Position numbers and translations under genes: made by a program | The notes under the pieces: generated by a model | Seen by the model: the letters and a program-made list of their open reading frames with translations, nothing else | What the model was told of the DNA's origin: nothing | Databases searched by the model: none | Shown here: positions 1-8,100 of the stretch, one piece after another | How positions within the stretch are numbered: the stretch's first letter is position 1 | Layout: each line of letters starts with the position of its first letter | Assembly (NCBI GenBank): GCA_900540865.1 | Contig: UQHH01000033.1 | Location: forward strand, 1 to 27,574 | Direction: 5' to 3' | Length of the DNA: 27,574 nucleotides | Origin: an uncultured Oscillospiraceae bacterium | GTDB lineage: Bacteria > Bacillota > Clostridia > Oscillospirales > Acutalibacteraceae

Positions 1-80
1 CTATAAATCGTTGCGTTACGGCGCGGCAAATTCAGAGTCAAAAAGGAGTGAATGGGGGAGACAATCTCTCAGCTTTTGTT

Positions 81-1568
81 ATGATGAAGAAAACAATTTC
101 TGTAATTTTATGTTTGTGCCTTCTGGTCTGCAGCCTTGGCTGTATTCCGGTATCAGCCCAAACGATGAATAACACGGTAAAACTTGCGCAGGAGACGTAC
201 GTTTTGACAGAAGGCGCTTCGCGTCCGGTCGGTACGGCTGCGCTGCCCGCAGGGGTAAAAACAGACAATCTTGAATGGAAATCAAGCAATCCAAAGGTGG
301 CCAGGGTTAATCAGGACGGTGTGGTTACCGCCGTTTCCGCCGGTACCGCGACCGTTACCTGCAAGGTAGAAAAGAACATGCCGGTTAAGGCTGCCGACGA
401 GTGCGTTATCAAGGTGAACGAAGGAAAGACAGGCGTTTCTCTCAACTGCTACGCGCTGAAATGGCCTGTAGGTAAAACAGGCAGCTACAAAGCAAAAATT
501 ACCAGCAACGTGCTCGGCGCTAAAAAGATTACTTGGACGTCAAGTAATACGAAAATCGCCACGGTCGACGCAAACGGCAAGCTCAAGGCGGTAGGGCCCG
601 GAACTACGACGGTTACCTGTACCGTTTCTGCCAAAAACACGGGAGAAAAGCTTGCCACGAATACCTGCAATGTCGAAATTTACAAGCCGGTGAGTAAGGT
701 CGCTTTAAACACGTATTCTATTAAATGGCCGGTAGGAAGGCAGGGGACATACAAGCCTACGGTTTCCCCCTCCAACGCAACGAATAAAGCGCTTTCCTGG
801 AGCTCCAGCAACACGAAGGTTGCAACAGTAGACAAAAACGGCAAGCTCAAAGCGGTAGGCGCCGGCACGGCGACTATCACCTGTACTGCGAAGGACGGCA
901 GCGGGAAAAAAGCAACCTGCAAGGTGACGGTTTACCAGCCGGTCAAGAGCATCAAGCTGAATACCTCCGCAATTAGCTGGAATGTCGGTAGGTCGGGAAC
1001 TTTTAAGGCAACAGTTTCTCCCTCCAATGCAGCCAATAAGGCGGTTAGCTGGAAGTCAAGCAACACGAAGGTTGCTACGGTGGACAAAAACGGAAAGCTC
1101 AAAGCAGTGGGCGCCGGCACGGCAACCATCACCTGTACGGCAAAGGACGGCAGCGGAGCGAAGGCTACGTGCAAGGTTACTGTCAAAAAGGGCTATACAG
1201 ACGACGACCTGTTCTGCCTTGCGGCAGTTCTGTATCAAGAGGCAGGAGCGCTTTATTGCAGCGATAAGCTGCAGCTGATGGTCGGCAGTGTGGTTATGAA
1301 CCATGTCGCTCACCCAAGTTTCCCCAATAGTATACGCGGCGTCATTACAAGGCCCGGCGCATATGGTACAATGGGCTGGACGGGAGTAAGCCTGCCGAAG
1401 GCAAGCGATTCCTGGACGAAGAAGGCCATTGACCGGTGCTATGCCAATGCAAAGAAAATTCTTGACGGCGCGCGGTATGTACCGGAAAGTGTTATTTATC
1501 AAGCTGGGTTTGTTCAGGGCAGCGGTATTTACGATTACCGTGAAGGTATGTATTTTTGTTATGAATAA
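81..1568 (+). CDS. Secreted Big_2-repeat protein with C-terminal SleB-like cell-wall hydrolase domain
   Basis: Predicted 495-residue exported protein, probably a peptidoglycan hydrolase held at the cell surface. Residues 1-27 form a signal peptide (MMKK, hydrophobic core, VSA before QT). Four bacterial Ig-like (Big_2) modules follow at about 35-113, 117-201, 204-285 and 288-368; each carries the typical W-SSN-K-A-V(D/N)-G-AV-G-TT signature. Residues 376-495 resemble the Hydrolase_2/SleB cell-wall hydrolase family: LAAVLYQEAG with candidate catalytic Glu387, then VVMNHV, FPNSIRGVI and a late hydrophobic segment. The family cleaves the peptidoglycan glycan backbone. The start is uncertain. The frame opens at a GTG at 48 directly on an AAGGAG site, but the signal peptide fits ATG 81 or 84, which have only a distant GGGGGAG. 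A strong terminator follows. Domain calls are by motif; the substrate is inferred. Confidence 0.8.
   Translation: MMKKTISVILCLCLLVCSLGCIPVSAQTMNNTVKLAQETYVLTEGASRPVGTAALPAGVKTDNLEWKSSNPKVARVNQDGVVTAVSAGTATVTCKVEKNMPVKAADECVIKVNEGKTGVSLNCYALKWPVGKTGSYKAKITSNVLGAKKITWTSSNTKIATVDANGKLKAVGPGTTTVTCTVSAKNTGEKLATNTCNVEIYKPVSKVALNTYSIKWPVGRQGTYKPTVSPSNATNKALSWSSSNTKVATVDKNGKLKAVGAGTATITCTAKDGSGKKATCKVTVYQPVKSIKLNTSAISWNVGRSGTFKATVSPSNAANKAVSWKSSNTKVATVDKNGKLKAVGAGTATITCTAKDGSGAKATCKVTVKKGYTDDDLFCLAAVLYQEAGALYCSDKLQLMVGSVVMNHVAHPSFPNSIRGVITRPGAYGTMGWTGVSLPKASDSWTKKAIDRCYANAKKILDGARYVPESVIYQAGFVQGSGIYDYREGMYFCYE
791..1180 (+). repeat. Near-identical tandem Big_2 modules 3 and 4
   Basis: The DNA for the C-terminal halves of the third and fourth Ig-like modules (about 800-931 and 1044-1177) is clearly duplicated. 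The proteins share SSNTKVATVDKNGKLKAVG and most of what follows, with only one or two changes, while the DNA differs mostly at third positions. This is a within-gene repeat, older than a fresh duplication. Confidence 0.75.
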
Positions 1569-1581
1569 ATAAGCTTAACAG

Positions 1582-1616
1582 AGCGCCATGTACAATTTTG
1601 TACATGGCGCTTTTTT
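1582..1616 (+). terminator. Rho-independent terminator after the cell-wall hydrolase gene
   Basis: A 12-13 bp perfect stem (GCGCCATGTACAA against TTGTACATGGCGC) with a very small loop is followed by TTTTTT. It lies 14 bases after the stop codon. Confidence 0.9.
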
Positions 1617-1768
1617 AACTTAAAAAACAAAAAGTAAGAGGAATTTTCTTATTCCGGCAAATAAAACCAGAAATCTATATAATAAAATAGAAGAAAAGAA
1701 TTAAAAGGGTGATTTTGTCTTTAAAAGATGAAAAAATTCTCCTATTGAAAAAATTTAGAGGAAATAAT

Positions 1769-1839
1769 ACCGAATAAGATAGAAATATTTAATTTTATTT
1801 ATTCGGTGTTATAATTTTAAATGTAACCTTATTGAATAA
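1769..1839 (+). promoter_or_regulatory. Promoter/operator region of the small XRE regulator
   Basis: This AT-rich stretch holds an inverted repeat, ACCGAATAA at 1769-1777 and TTATTCGGT at 1799-1807. The right arm nearly touches a TATAAT at 1810-1815, and a smaller TTATTGAATAA palindrome lies near 1829-1839. No good -35 is seen 17 bases upstream of the TATAAT. The arrangement suits an autoregulatory site for the XRE protein just downstream, which is inference. The rest of 1617-1768 is AT-rich with no gene visible. Confidence 0.4.
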
Positions 1840-1860
1840 AAGGCATAGGGGAGTTACTAA

Positions 1861-2199
1861 ATGAAATTAGCCAAGAGACTGAAAGAGCAGCGCTTGAAAA
1901 GTGGACTCAAACAAACACAACTGGCACAAAAGCTGAGCCTGAGGTCGAGTGCGATTTCAAAATATGAAAAGGGGCTGACACAGCCAGGAATTGATACATT
2001 GATTACTTTGGCGAAAATATTTGATGTCAGCCTTGATTACCTGGTGGGTGTCTCTGATATTGAAAACCCTTATTCGATTGAACAGCTTACGCCGGCTGAG
2101 GCGAACATGGTTGCGCGTTATAGAAAGCTTAGCTATGAAAATCGAATCCGTATCGACGAGCGAATGATGATTCTTTCAGAAAAACAGACGAAAGATTAA
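1861..2199 (+). CDS. Small XRE-family (HTH_3) transcriptional regulator
   Basis: A 112-residue cytoplasmic DNA-binding protein. Residues about 5-60 are a canonical lambda-Cro-type helix-turn-helix: LKEQRLKSGLKQTQLAQKL, then SSAISKYEKGLTQPGIDTL and a IFDVSLDYLVG tail. This is the pattern of HTH_3 regulators of the SinR/Xre type. The C-terminal 45 residues are charged and helical and may dimerise. The ATG follows an AGGGGAG site at about 8 bases. The gene stands alone between terminators and converges on the LRR-dockerin gene. The upstream inverted repeats suggest autoregulation. Its target is unknown; nothing links it to a specific phenotype. Confidence 0.85.
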   Translation: MKLAKRLKEQRLKSGLKQTQLAQKLSLRSSAISKYEKGLTQPGIDTLITLAKIFDVSLDYLVGVSDIENPYSIEQLTPAEANMVARYRKLSYENRIRIDERMMILSEKQTKD

Positions 2200-2202
2200 A
2201 AA

Positions 2203-2236
2203 AGCGCCCCAAAACCTAAAGGTTCGGGGTGCTTTT
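2203..2236. terminator. Bidirectional terminator between convergent genes
   Basis: The stem AAGCGCCCCAAAACC pairs with GGTTCGGGGTGCTTT around a TAAA loop, with a few imperfect pairs. It is flanked by A and T tracts so it can end transcripts both from the XRE gene and, on the minus strand, from the LRR-dockerin gene. Confidence 0.85.
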
Positions 2237-2251
2237 ACTGTGCTAGCGTAC

Positions 2252-4072
2252 TTACAGTTCGTCGATTTTTTTAGCCAGATACAATTGAATTCGCAGCACG
2301 TCGTTCGTATCGATTTCTCCGTTGTAGTCTGAATCGCTGTTTACCATCGTAATTTCATCGGAGCCAATTATTTTGGCAAGATATTTCTGCAAGGTCAAAA
2401 CGTCTGCTGTAGTAATTTCCCCGTCTCCGTCAGTGTCGCCACGTTGGACAGGGTATGAGACAAAGCTGTATGAGATCGAGTTTTCTTCTGCGTACTGCCG
2501 CGCGGTAGATTCGTCATTTCCAGACATGGAGAAATCCTTAACTTTTTCAATATAATTATCTCCATATTCGCTGATTGTCCAGTAATATCCAAACGCGTGC
2601 TCCCCTATTTCTGTGTTGCTGCCGCGGAATAAGACGTCTTTTAGTTTTTCGCAGTCCAAGAAGGCATTTGCCCCAACCCTTTGTAAATCTTTTGGCAATT
2701 CGATCTGTTCTAAAGCACTGCATTGTTCAAAAGCGCTTTCCCCGATTTCTAACAGATATTTAGGGAAGGATACGGCTTGAAGGCTCAAGCAGCCCATAAA
2801 CGCATAATCGGATATATAACGGACTGCATATGGAATTTCTATTTTGCTAAGCGAGGAACAGAAATTAAATGTTCCGAACTCTATGCTTTTGAGCCTGTCA
2901 GGAAGGGAAATACTTTCTAAGGAAGTACAGCCATAAAAGGATTCTCTTCCCAGAAAAGTAAGCGCCTTAGGTAAAGCTACGTTTGCCAGGGAAGTGCAGC
3001 CACGGAATGCATTTTCATCAATCGTTGTAATTTGCTCGGGAAGGTCGATTCTTTTCAGGCTGCTGCAATTTAAAAAGGCCTTCGACGGAATCTCCTGAAT
3101 TGTGTCAGGAAGAATAACACTTGAAAGGTTATCACATCCTGCAAATACACCACTCTTTAACTCGACGGTATCTTCACGCAGCTTGATTGTGGTGTTTGCA
3201 GGCATGTTCCCGTTATAGCGGTAAGCAACCTTACCCACATAAATCAAAATGTCCTTTTGGTTTTTAAACCATTTGGTATCCTCAAAAAGCCCCGTTCCCA
3301 CTTGTGTAATACTATCGGGCAGCGTAATCTGCTCAAGGTTAACGCACTGATGAAACACGCTGCCTTCCAGCTTTTCCAATCCGTTTGGAATGACGATGCT
3401 TCTAAGCCCCGTACAGCCGGAAAACGCCGCGGTTCCGATTTCTTTCAGTCCAGACGGCAGTGTAATGCCAACAAGGTTTGCGCAGCCAATCAATGCCTGC
3501 TGTGAAATAGAGATTGTGCCGCTTTTTAAGGTGAGCTTTGTGTTTTTCGGCATATCGCCCTTGTAATGATAGAACACCTTACTAATATAGACAGGGCCGT
3601 CAGGCAGGCTGTCGTACCAGGCGGTATTGTAGAAACAGGACAGGCCGACGTAAGTGAGATTTTTGGAAAACGTTATATTTTTGAGCTTTGTACAGTTCAT
3701 AAACGCCCGCGCTCCAATAGTGGTTACACTATTGGGGATTACTATACTGGTAAGGTTTTTCGCGTCAGAAAATGAGCTTCCTTGAATGGTTTTAATCCCG
3801 TTTGGAATTTGGATGCTTTCCGCTGGGGAGCAGAAAAAGGCGTTTGGACCAATACTGGTAACGTCTTTTCCCTCGATTTGTTCAGGTACTACAATATTTT
3901 TTTCCGTGCCGGTATACCTGTTAACAGACACCGTCCCGTCGTCCTCTAGAAAACAAACATAGTCTCCGCTGATGAAATTGCGTTCGGTCACATCGTCCGC
4001 CGCGTAAACGGGAACGGTAAACACTGTTAACAGCAGCAGTGCCGCAAGCAATAAAGATAAATGCTTTTTCAC
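2252..4072 (-). CDS. Secreted BspA-like leucine-rich-repeat protein with C-terminal dockerin
   Basis: A 606-residue exported protein. Residues 1-24 are a signal peptide ending VYA-AD. Residues about 65-505 carry BspA/LRR_5-type repeats (units such as LKEIGTAAFSGCTGLRSIVIP), a fold used for protein or surface binding. Two of the repeats are interrupted by a similar insert of about 45 residues (TAWYDSLPDGPVYISKVFYH and TKWFKNQKDILIYVGKVAYR). Residues 545-606 are a dockerin type I-like domain with two calcium-loop/helix repeats, GDTDGDGEITTADVLTLQKY and SDSDYNGEIDTNDVLRIQLY, so the protein should dock on a cohesin. The GTG start has AGAGGA seven bases upstream. It is the second gene after the CBM-like dockerin gene (40 bp gap) and probably shares its promoter. 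No enzymatic domain is visible; an adhesion or binding role is inferred. Confidence 0.9.
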   Translation of the reverse strand: MKKHLSLLLAALLLLTVFTVPVYAADDVTERNFISGDYVCFLEDDGTVSVNRYTGTEKNIVVPEQIEGKDVTSIGPNAFFCSPAESIQIPNGIKTIQGSSFSDAKNLTSIVIPNSVTTIGARAFMNCTKLKNITFSKNLTYVGLSCFYNTAWYDSLPDGPVYISKVFYHYKGDMPKNTKLTLKSGTISISQQALIGCANLVGITLPSGLKEIGTAAFSGCTGLRSIVIPNGLEKLEGSVFHQCVNLEQITLPDSITQVGTGLFEDTKWFKNQKDILIYVGKVAYRYNGNMPANTTIKLREDTVELKSGVFAGCDNLSSVILPDTIQEIPSKAFLNCSSLKRIDLPEQITTIDENAFRGCTSLANVALPKALTFLGRESFYGCTSLESISLPDRLKSIEFGTFNFCSSLSKIEIPYAVRYISDYAFMGCLSLQAVSFPKYLLEIGESAFEQCSALEQIELPKDLQRVGANAFLDCEKLKDVLFRGSNTEIGEHAFGYYWTISEYGDNYIEKVKDFSMSGNDESTARQYAEENSISYSFVSYPVQRGDTDGDGEITTADVLTLQKYLAKIIGSDEITMVNSDSDYNGEIDTNDVLRIQLYLAKKIDEL

Positions 4073-4112
4073 AAATCTATCCTCTTGTATTATGTAAAGA
4101 AATCAGACTAGA

Positions 4113-5015
4113 TTATACACAGACCTTCGCGATGATTTTTTGAATCAGCAGCGCGTCATAAATGGTGATTTTCCCGTCGAGGTCCGCATCCGTCGCATAG
4201 CCCGGCTCGTCAGAAACCGCGGCGAGATACTCCTGAATCTGCAGCACGTCGTTGACTGTAAAATCAACCTTATTGGGCGTACGGCTATAGTCCATGTCGT
4301 AGTATGGGTTCATGGGAAAACCATTTTCATCGTAAAGGGGAGCTCCGTCCATCATAAGTGGCAGCTCAGAGATATTTCCATTCCTCGGGTCAAAATATAC
4401 CCAGTCCGCTATACAATACCTCAGTGGTTCACCGGTAAACGGATCTGAGACATAAGATTTTTCCGGAATGCACAGGCAGCCGCACAAATCATCAATTTCC
4501 AATTGATTGAAAATCCCGTCTTCTACATTTAGGTCTATCGTTTGAAAAGCAGCCTGTGCTTTTTCATGGTTGTAGCCGGGGTCAGTGGGCAGGCCGCCGT
4601 TTATGCCGTTGTTCCAGATGATATTATTTGCATAGGAGGGGACAACAGCATAATAGATATTACCGCGGTTTGCAAGCTTTTTTGCGGGGATGCCAGGCCA
4701 TTGCCCACAGCTTTCAACGCCGTAGTACCAGTAAAGGCCGATTTCAAAGCCCTCCTCTTTATATTCCGGGTGTTCAAGCCATTCCTCCGGCGCCTGAAAA
4801 TAATAAATCCGATAATAACCGTCCCAGTCGGGATGCTGCTCGTCCCCCGGGAAACCTTGGTTTTGCATAACCCGTTCCGGCAGCTTTACGCTCGCGGGAA
4901 GGGGCAGGCCGCCCTTTCTTCCGTATTGGTCTAGTACTGTAGCACCGGCAGGCAGTGCGGTGAGCATCATCACCACAGCAAGAATGACCGTAAGATGTTT
5001 TTTTAATTTCTTCAT
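4113..5015 (-). CDS. Secreted starch-binding-module-like protein with degenerate dockerin
   Basis: A 300-residue exported protein. Residues 1-26 are a signal peptide. Residues about 65-140 resemble a starch-binding module of the CBM25/26 type: aromatic strands RIYYFQAP, EIGLYWYYGV, the WPGIPAKKL turn and a closing NNIIWNNG. This resemblance is by motif only. A middle part rich in Pro, Asp and Tyr has a CGCLC cluster at 178-182. Residues 240-300 are dockerin-like: the second repeat DADLDGKITIYDALLIQKII keeps the calcium loop, while the first (DYSRTPNKVDFTVNDVLQIQ) has lost the usual DxDxDG spacing. The start is the ATG at 5015, with AAAGGA eight bases upstream; a GTG at 5036 also opens the frame but lies ahead of that site. 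First gene of a likely operon with the LRR-dockerin gene. No catalytic domain is seen. Confidence 0.8.
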   Translation of the reverse strand: MKKLKKHLTVILAVVMMLTALPAGATVLDQYGRKGGLPLPASVKLPERVMQNQGFPGDEQHPDWDGYYRIYYFQAPEEWLEHPEYKEEGFEIGLYWYYGVESCGQWPGIPAKKLANRGNIYYAVVPSYANNIIWNNGINGGLPTDPGYNHEKAQAAFQTIDLNVEDGIFNQLEIDDLCGCLCIPEKSYVSDPFTGEPLRYCIADWVYFDPRNGNISELPLMMDGAPLYDENGFPMNPYYDMDYSRTPNKVDFTVNDVLQIQEYLAAVSDEPGYATDADLDGKITIYDALLIQKIIAKVCV

Positions 5016-5069
5016 AAAATCCAATCCTTTCTCCACATTTGTAGCTAACGAATGTTTAAGCTTGTGAAT

Positions 5070-5098
5070 ATTATAACATTTATTCCTGAAATTAACAA
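5070..5098 (-). promoter_or_regulatory. Sigma-A promoter of the dockerin operon
   Basis: On the minus strand TTGTTA (5098-5093) and TATAAT (5075-5070) are separated by exactly 17 bases, 55 bases upstream of the ATG at 5015. Confidence 0.75.
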
Positions 5099-5134
5099 GT
5101 GAAATTTATACACAATCAACAATCGGACAAGAAC

Positions 5135-5166
5135 AAAAATACGACGGGACATATATGTCCCGCCGT
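5135..5166 (-). terminator. Terminator after the malQ-glgP fusion gene
   Basis: On the minus strand a 12-bp stem (ACGGCGGGACAT against ATGTCCCGTCGT, one G-U pair) is followed by ATTTTTG. It starts 22 bases after the stop at 5188. Confidence 0.85.
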
Positions 5167-5187
5167 AAAAATGTAATTGATATATGA

Positions 5188-8100
5188 TTACTGAAGCTTC
5201 CAGAGCTCTTTAGCGTACTGGAGAATCGTCCTGTCGGAAGAGAACTGTCCGGCATTCGCGACGTTCTTCAGGCACTTCCTGCCGAAGGCTGTCCTGTCGC
5301 TGTAGTCGTTGTTCGCCTTGATTTTGGCTTCCACATAGAGCGGCAGGTCATAAAGCAGGTAGTAATGGTCGGCCGCGTGCCAGGAGGCGCCGTTAATCAG
5401 GGATTCGTGCAGCTCCTTGAAGCTGCCCTCGCCCGTCTTGCCGCCGTCATCGAACGTGCCGTCGATGAGCGTGTCGATGACCTTTTTGAGCTCCGGGTTC
5501 GACTCGTAAAGCTTTTTCGGGTCGTAGCCTTCCTTCGCGAGACGGCTAATATCCTCGACCCTCGCGCCGAAGATATACTCGTTTTCCTCACCAGCCTGCT
5601 GGGCGATTTCTACGTTCGCGCCGTCGTAGGTGCCGAGCGTAACCGCGCCGTTGAGCATGAACTTCATATTGCCTGTACCGGAGGCCTCTGTGCCGGCTGT
5701 GGAAATCTGCTCCGAAATGTCGGCCGCCGGGGTAAGCTTTTCCGCATAGGAGACGTTATAGTTCGATACAAACATGACCCTCAGCTTATCCTTGGTGTCG
5801 GGGTCGTTGTTGACAAGCTTTGCAATCTCGTTGATAAACTTGATAATAGCCTTCGCCCTGGCGTAGCCCGGAGCCGCCTTCGCGCCGAAGATAAACGCCG
5901 TCGGGTTCCAGTTTTTGAGCTCGCCGCTCTTGAGCTTGAAGTAGATGTCCATGATGGAGAACGCGTTTAGAAGCTGCCTCTTATACTCGTGCAGGCGCTT
6001 GACCTGAATGTCGAAGATGAAGGAGGGGTCGACGTCGAAGTTGTCGTGACGCTTCATGTAAGCCGCAAGCTCCGCCTTTTTCTCGGCCTTGATTTCGTTG
6101 AACTCAGCAATCGTCTTGTCGTCAATCATATCGTCGAGCTTCTTGAGCTCGTCGAGGTTCCGAAGCCAGCCGTCGCCGATTCTGTCGGTGATGAACTTGG
6201 AAAGCTGCGGATTGCACAGCCCCAGCCAGCGGCGCTGTGTGATACCGTTGGTCTTGTTTTGGAAGCGCTCGGGATAAATGGCGTACCAGTCCTTGAGCAC
6301 GTCGTTCTTAAGGATTTCCGTGTGAATCCACGCAACGCCGTTTGTAAAGCTGGAGGCATAAATCGCAAGCCTTGCCATGTGCACGACTCCTCCGTCGATG
6401 ATTCTCATGTCGTCGAGCTTCATGCGTACGGGCGCGGGCTTCTTTTCTGTTTTCGCGTCCTTTTCGTCAGCCTCTTCCACTGCTTCCTCAGCCTCCGGCT
6501 GATTCTGTGCGGGAACATTCAGGCCCTTTGCGGTCAAGTCCTTGACGAGCCTTGCGTCGATTTTTTCGATAATGGCGTAAATCTCAGGGATAACGCTCTT
6601 CATCAGGTCGATGCTCCATTTTTCAAGCGCCTCGGCCATAACGGTGTGGTTGGTGTAGGCGAATGTCTTCTGCGCGATTTCAAACGCCTGGTCGAAGGTA
6701 AGGCCGTCGGCAGTAAGCAGGCGGATAAGCTCGGGAATCGCGCATACGGGATGCGTGTCGTTGAGCTGGATAGCGCAGTGCTGCGCGAATTTGCCGTAGT
6801 CGCTGCCGTTCTTTTTCTTATATCTCTTGATAATATCCTGAAGCGAAGCGCTGCAGAAGAAATACTGCTGCTTTAAGCGAAGTACCTTGCCCTCGTAGCT
6901 GTTATCGTTCGGGTAAAGCACCTTGCTGATGTTTTCCGCCGCGTTCTTCTCCGCGACCGCTTCGGTGTATTTGCTGTCGTTAAAGGCAAGGAAATCAAAG
7001 TTGTTGACCGCTTCCGCCTGCCAAAGCCTGAGCGTGTTGATGTTGTCGGTACCGTAGCCGATGACCGCCATGTCGTAGGGGACGGCGTTGACCACCTGGT
7101 CGGCGTACTTGACCTGCACCATGTCCTCTTCCCTGCGGATGCACCACGGGTCGCCGAAATGCTGCCAGTCGTCCGCGACCTCTACCTGGAAGCCGTTTTC
7201 AATCAGCTGCTTGAACAGGCCGTACTTATAGCGGATGCCATAGCCGTCGAGCGGTACGTTCTGCGTAGCCGCGCTGTCAAGGAAGCAGGCGGCAAGCCTT
7301 CCAAGGCCGCCGTTGCCGAGAGCCGCGTCGTCGACGTCCTCAAATACGTTGATGTCCACGCCCCGGTCCTTGAGCATCTGCTTGACGTCGTCGAGAATCC
7401 CCATGCAGTACAGGTTGTTGTACATCATGCGGCCCATCAGGAACTCTGCGGAAAAGTAGTAGGCCCTGCGCGCGTCTGCGTGGTTTTCCTTGCTCTGTTC
7501 CCATTTGTCGGCAATCTCGCCCATCATCGCCTTGCCAAGAGCCATGTGCAGCTCGGCGGGAGTAAGCTCCTCCACCTTCTTGCAATAGGCGTTCTTGGCT
7601 GTCTGAATAAGATTCTCCATAATGTTGTTCTGGTCCATTAATTCGTCATCCTCCAGTCTACCGTATGTCTTAGACAATTTCCTTAATCTATATGCTACTT
7701 CCTTGGTGAGGGCGCCGCGCTTGATTCTCCAAACCCAGTTGCCACCCAGCGTAGAGGGGATGTTCATCCTTGCCTCGCTGCCGAGCCCCAGGACATCCTG
7801 CAGCTGTATAATCGCGTAATCGCTTACGCTCTGGTATGCCGTGCGGATGATACCCCAGTGATAGCCCTCTTCCTCGGACAGATTGCAGTAGTTGACCGCA
7901 AAGTCCACGTCCTTCTGCTGGGCTGTGTTGAACCAGCCCATGATGGTGTCGTTGTCGTGCGTGCCGGAATAGACCACGCTGTTTTGCGTGTAATTGTGCG
8001 GCAGGTAATTGTTTTCCTCGGTGCTGTCGAATGCAAACTCCAGCACCTTCATGCCGGGATAGCCCGAATCCTTCAGCAGCTTGAAAACGCTGTCGGTCAG

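Noticed and set aside
5989..6876. Long plus-strand open frame (295 residues) opposite the GlgP half
   Set aside because: It is an antisense shadow of a well-supported enzyme gene in GC-rich codons, with no motif, ribosome site or promoter of its own.
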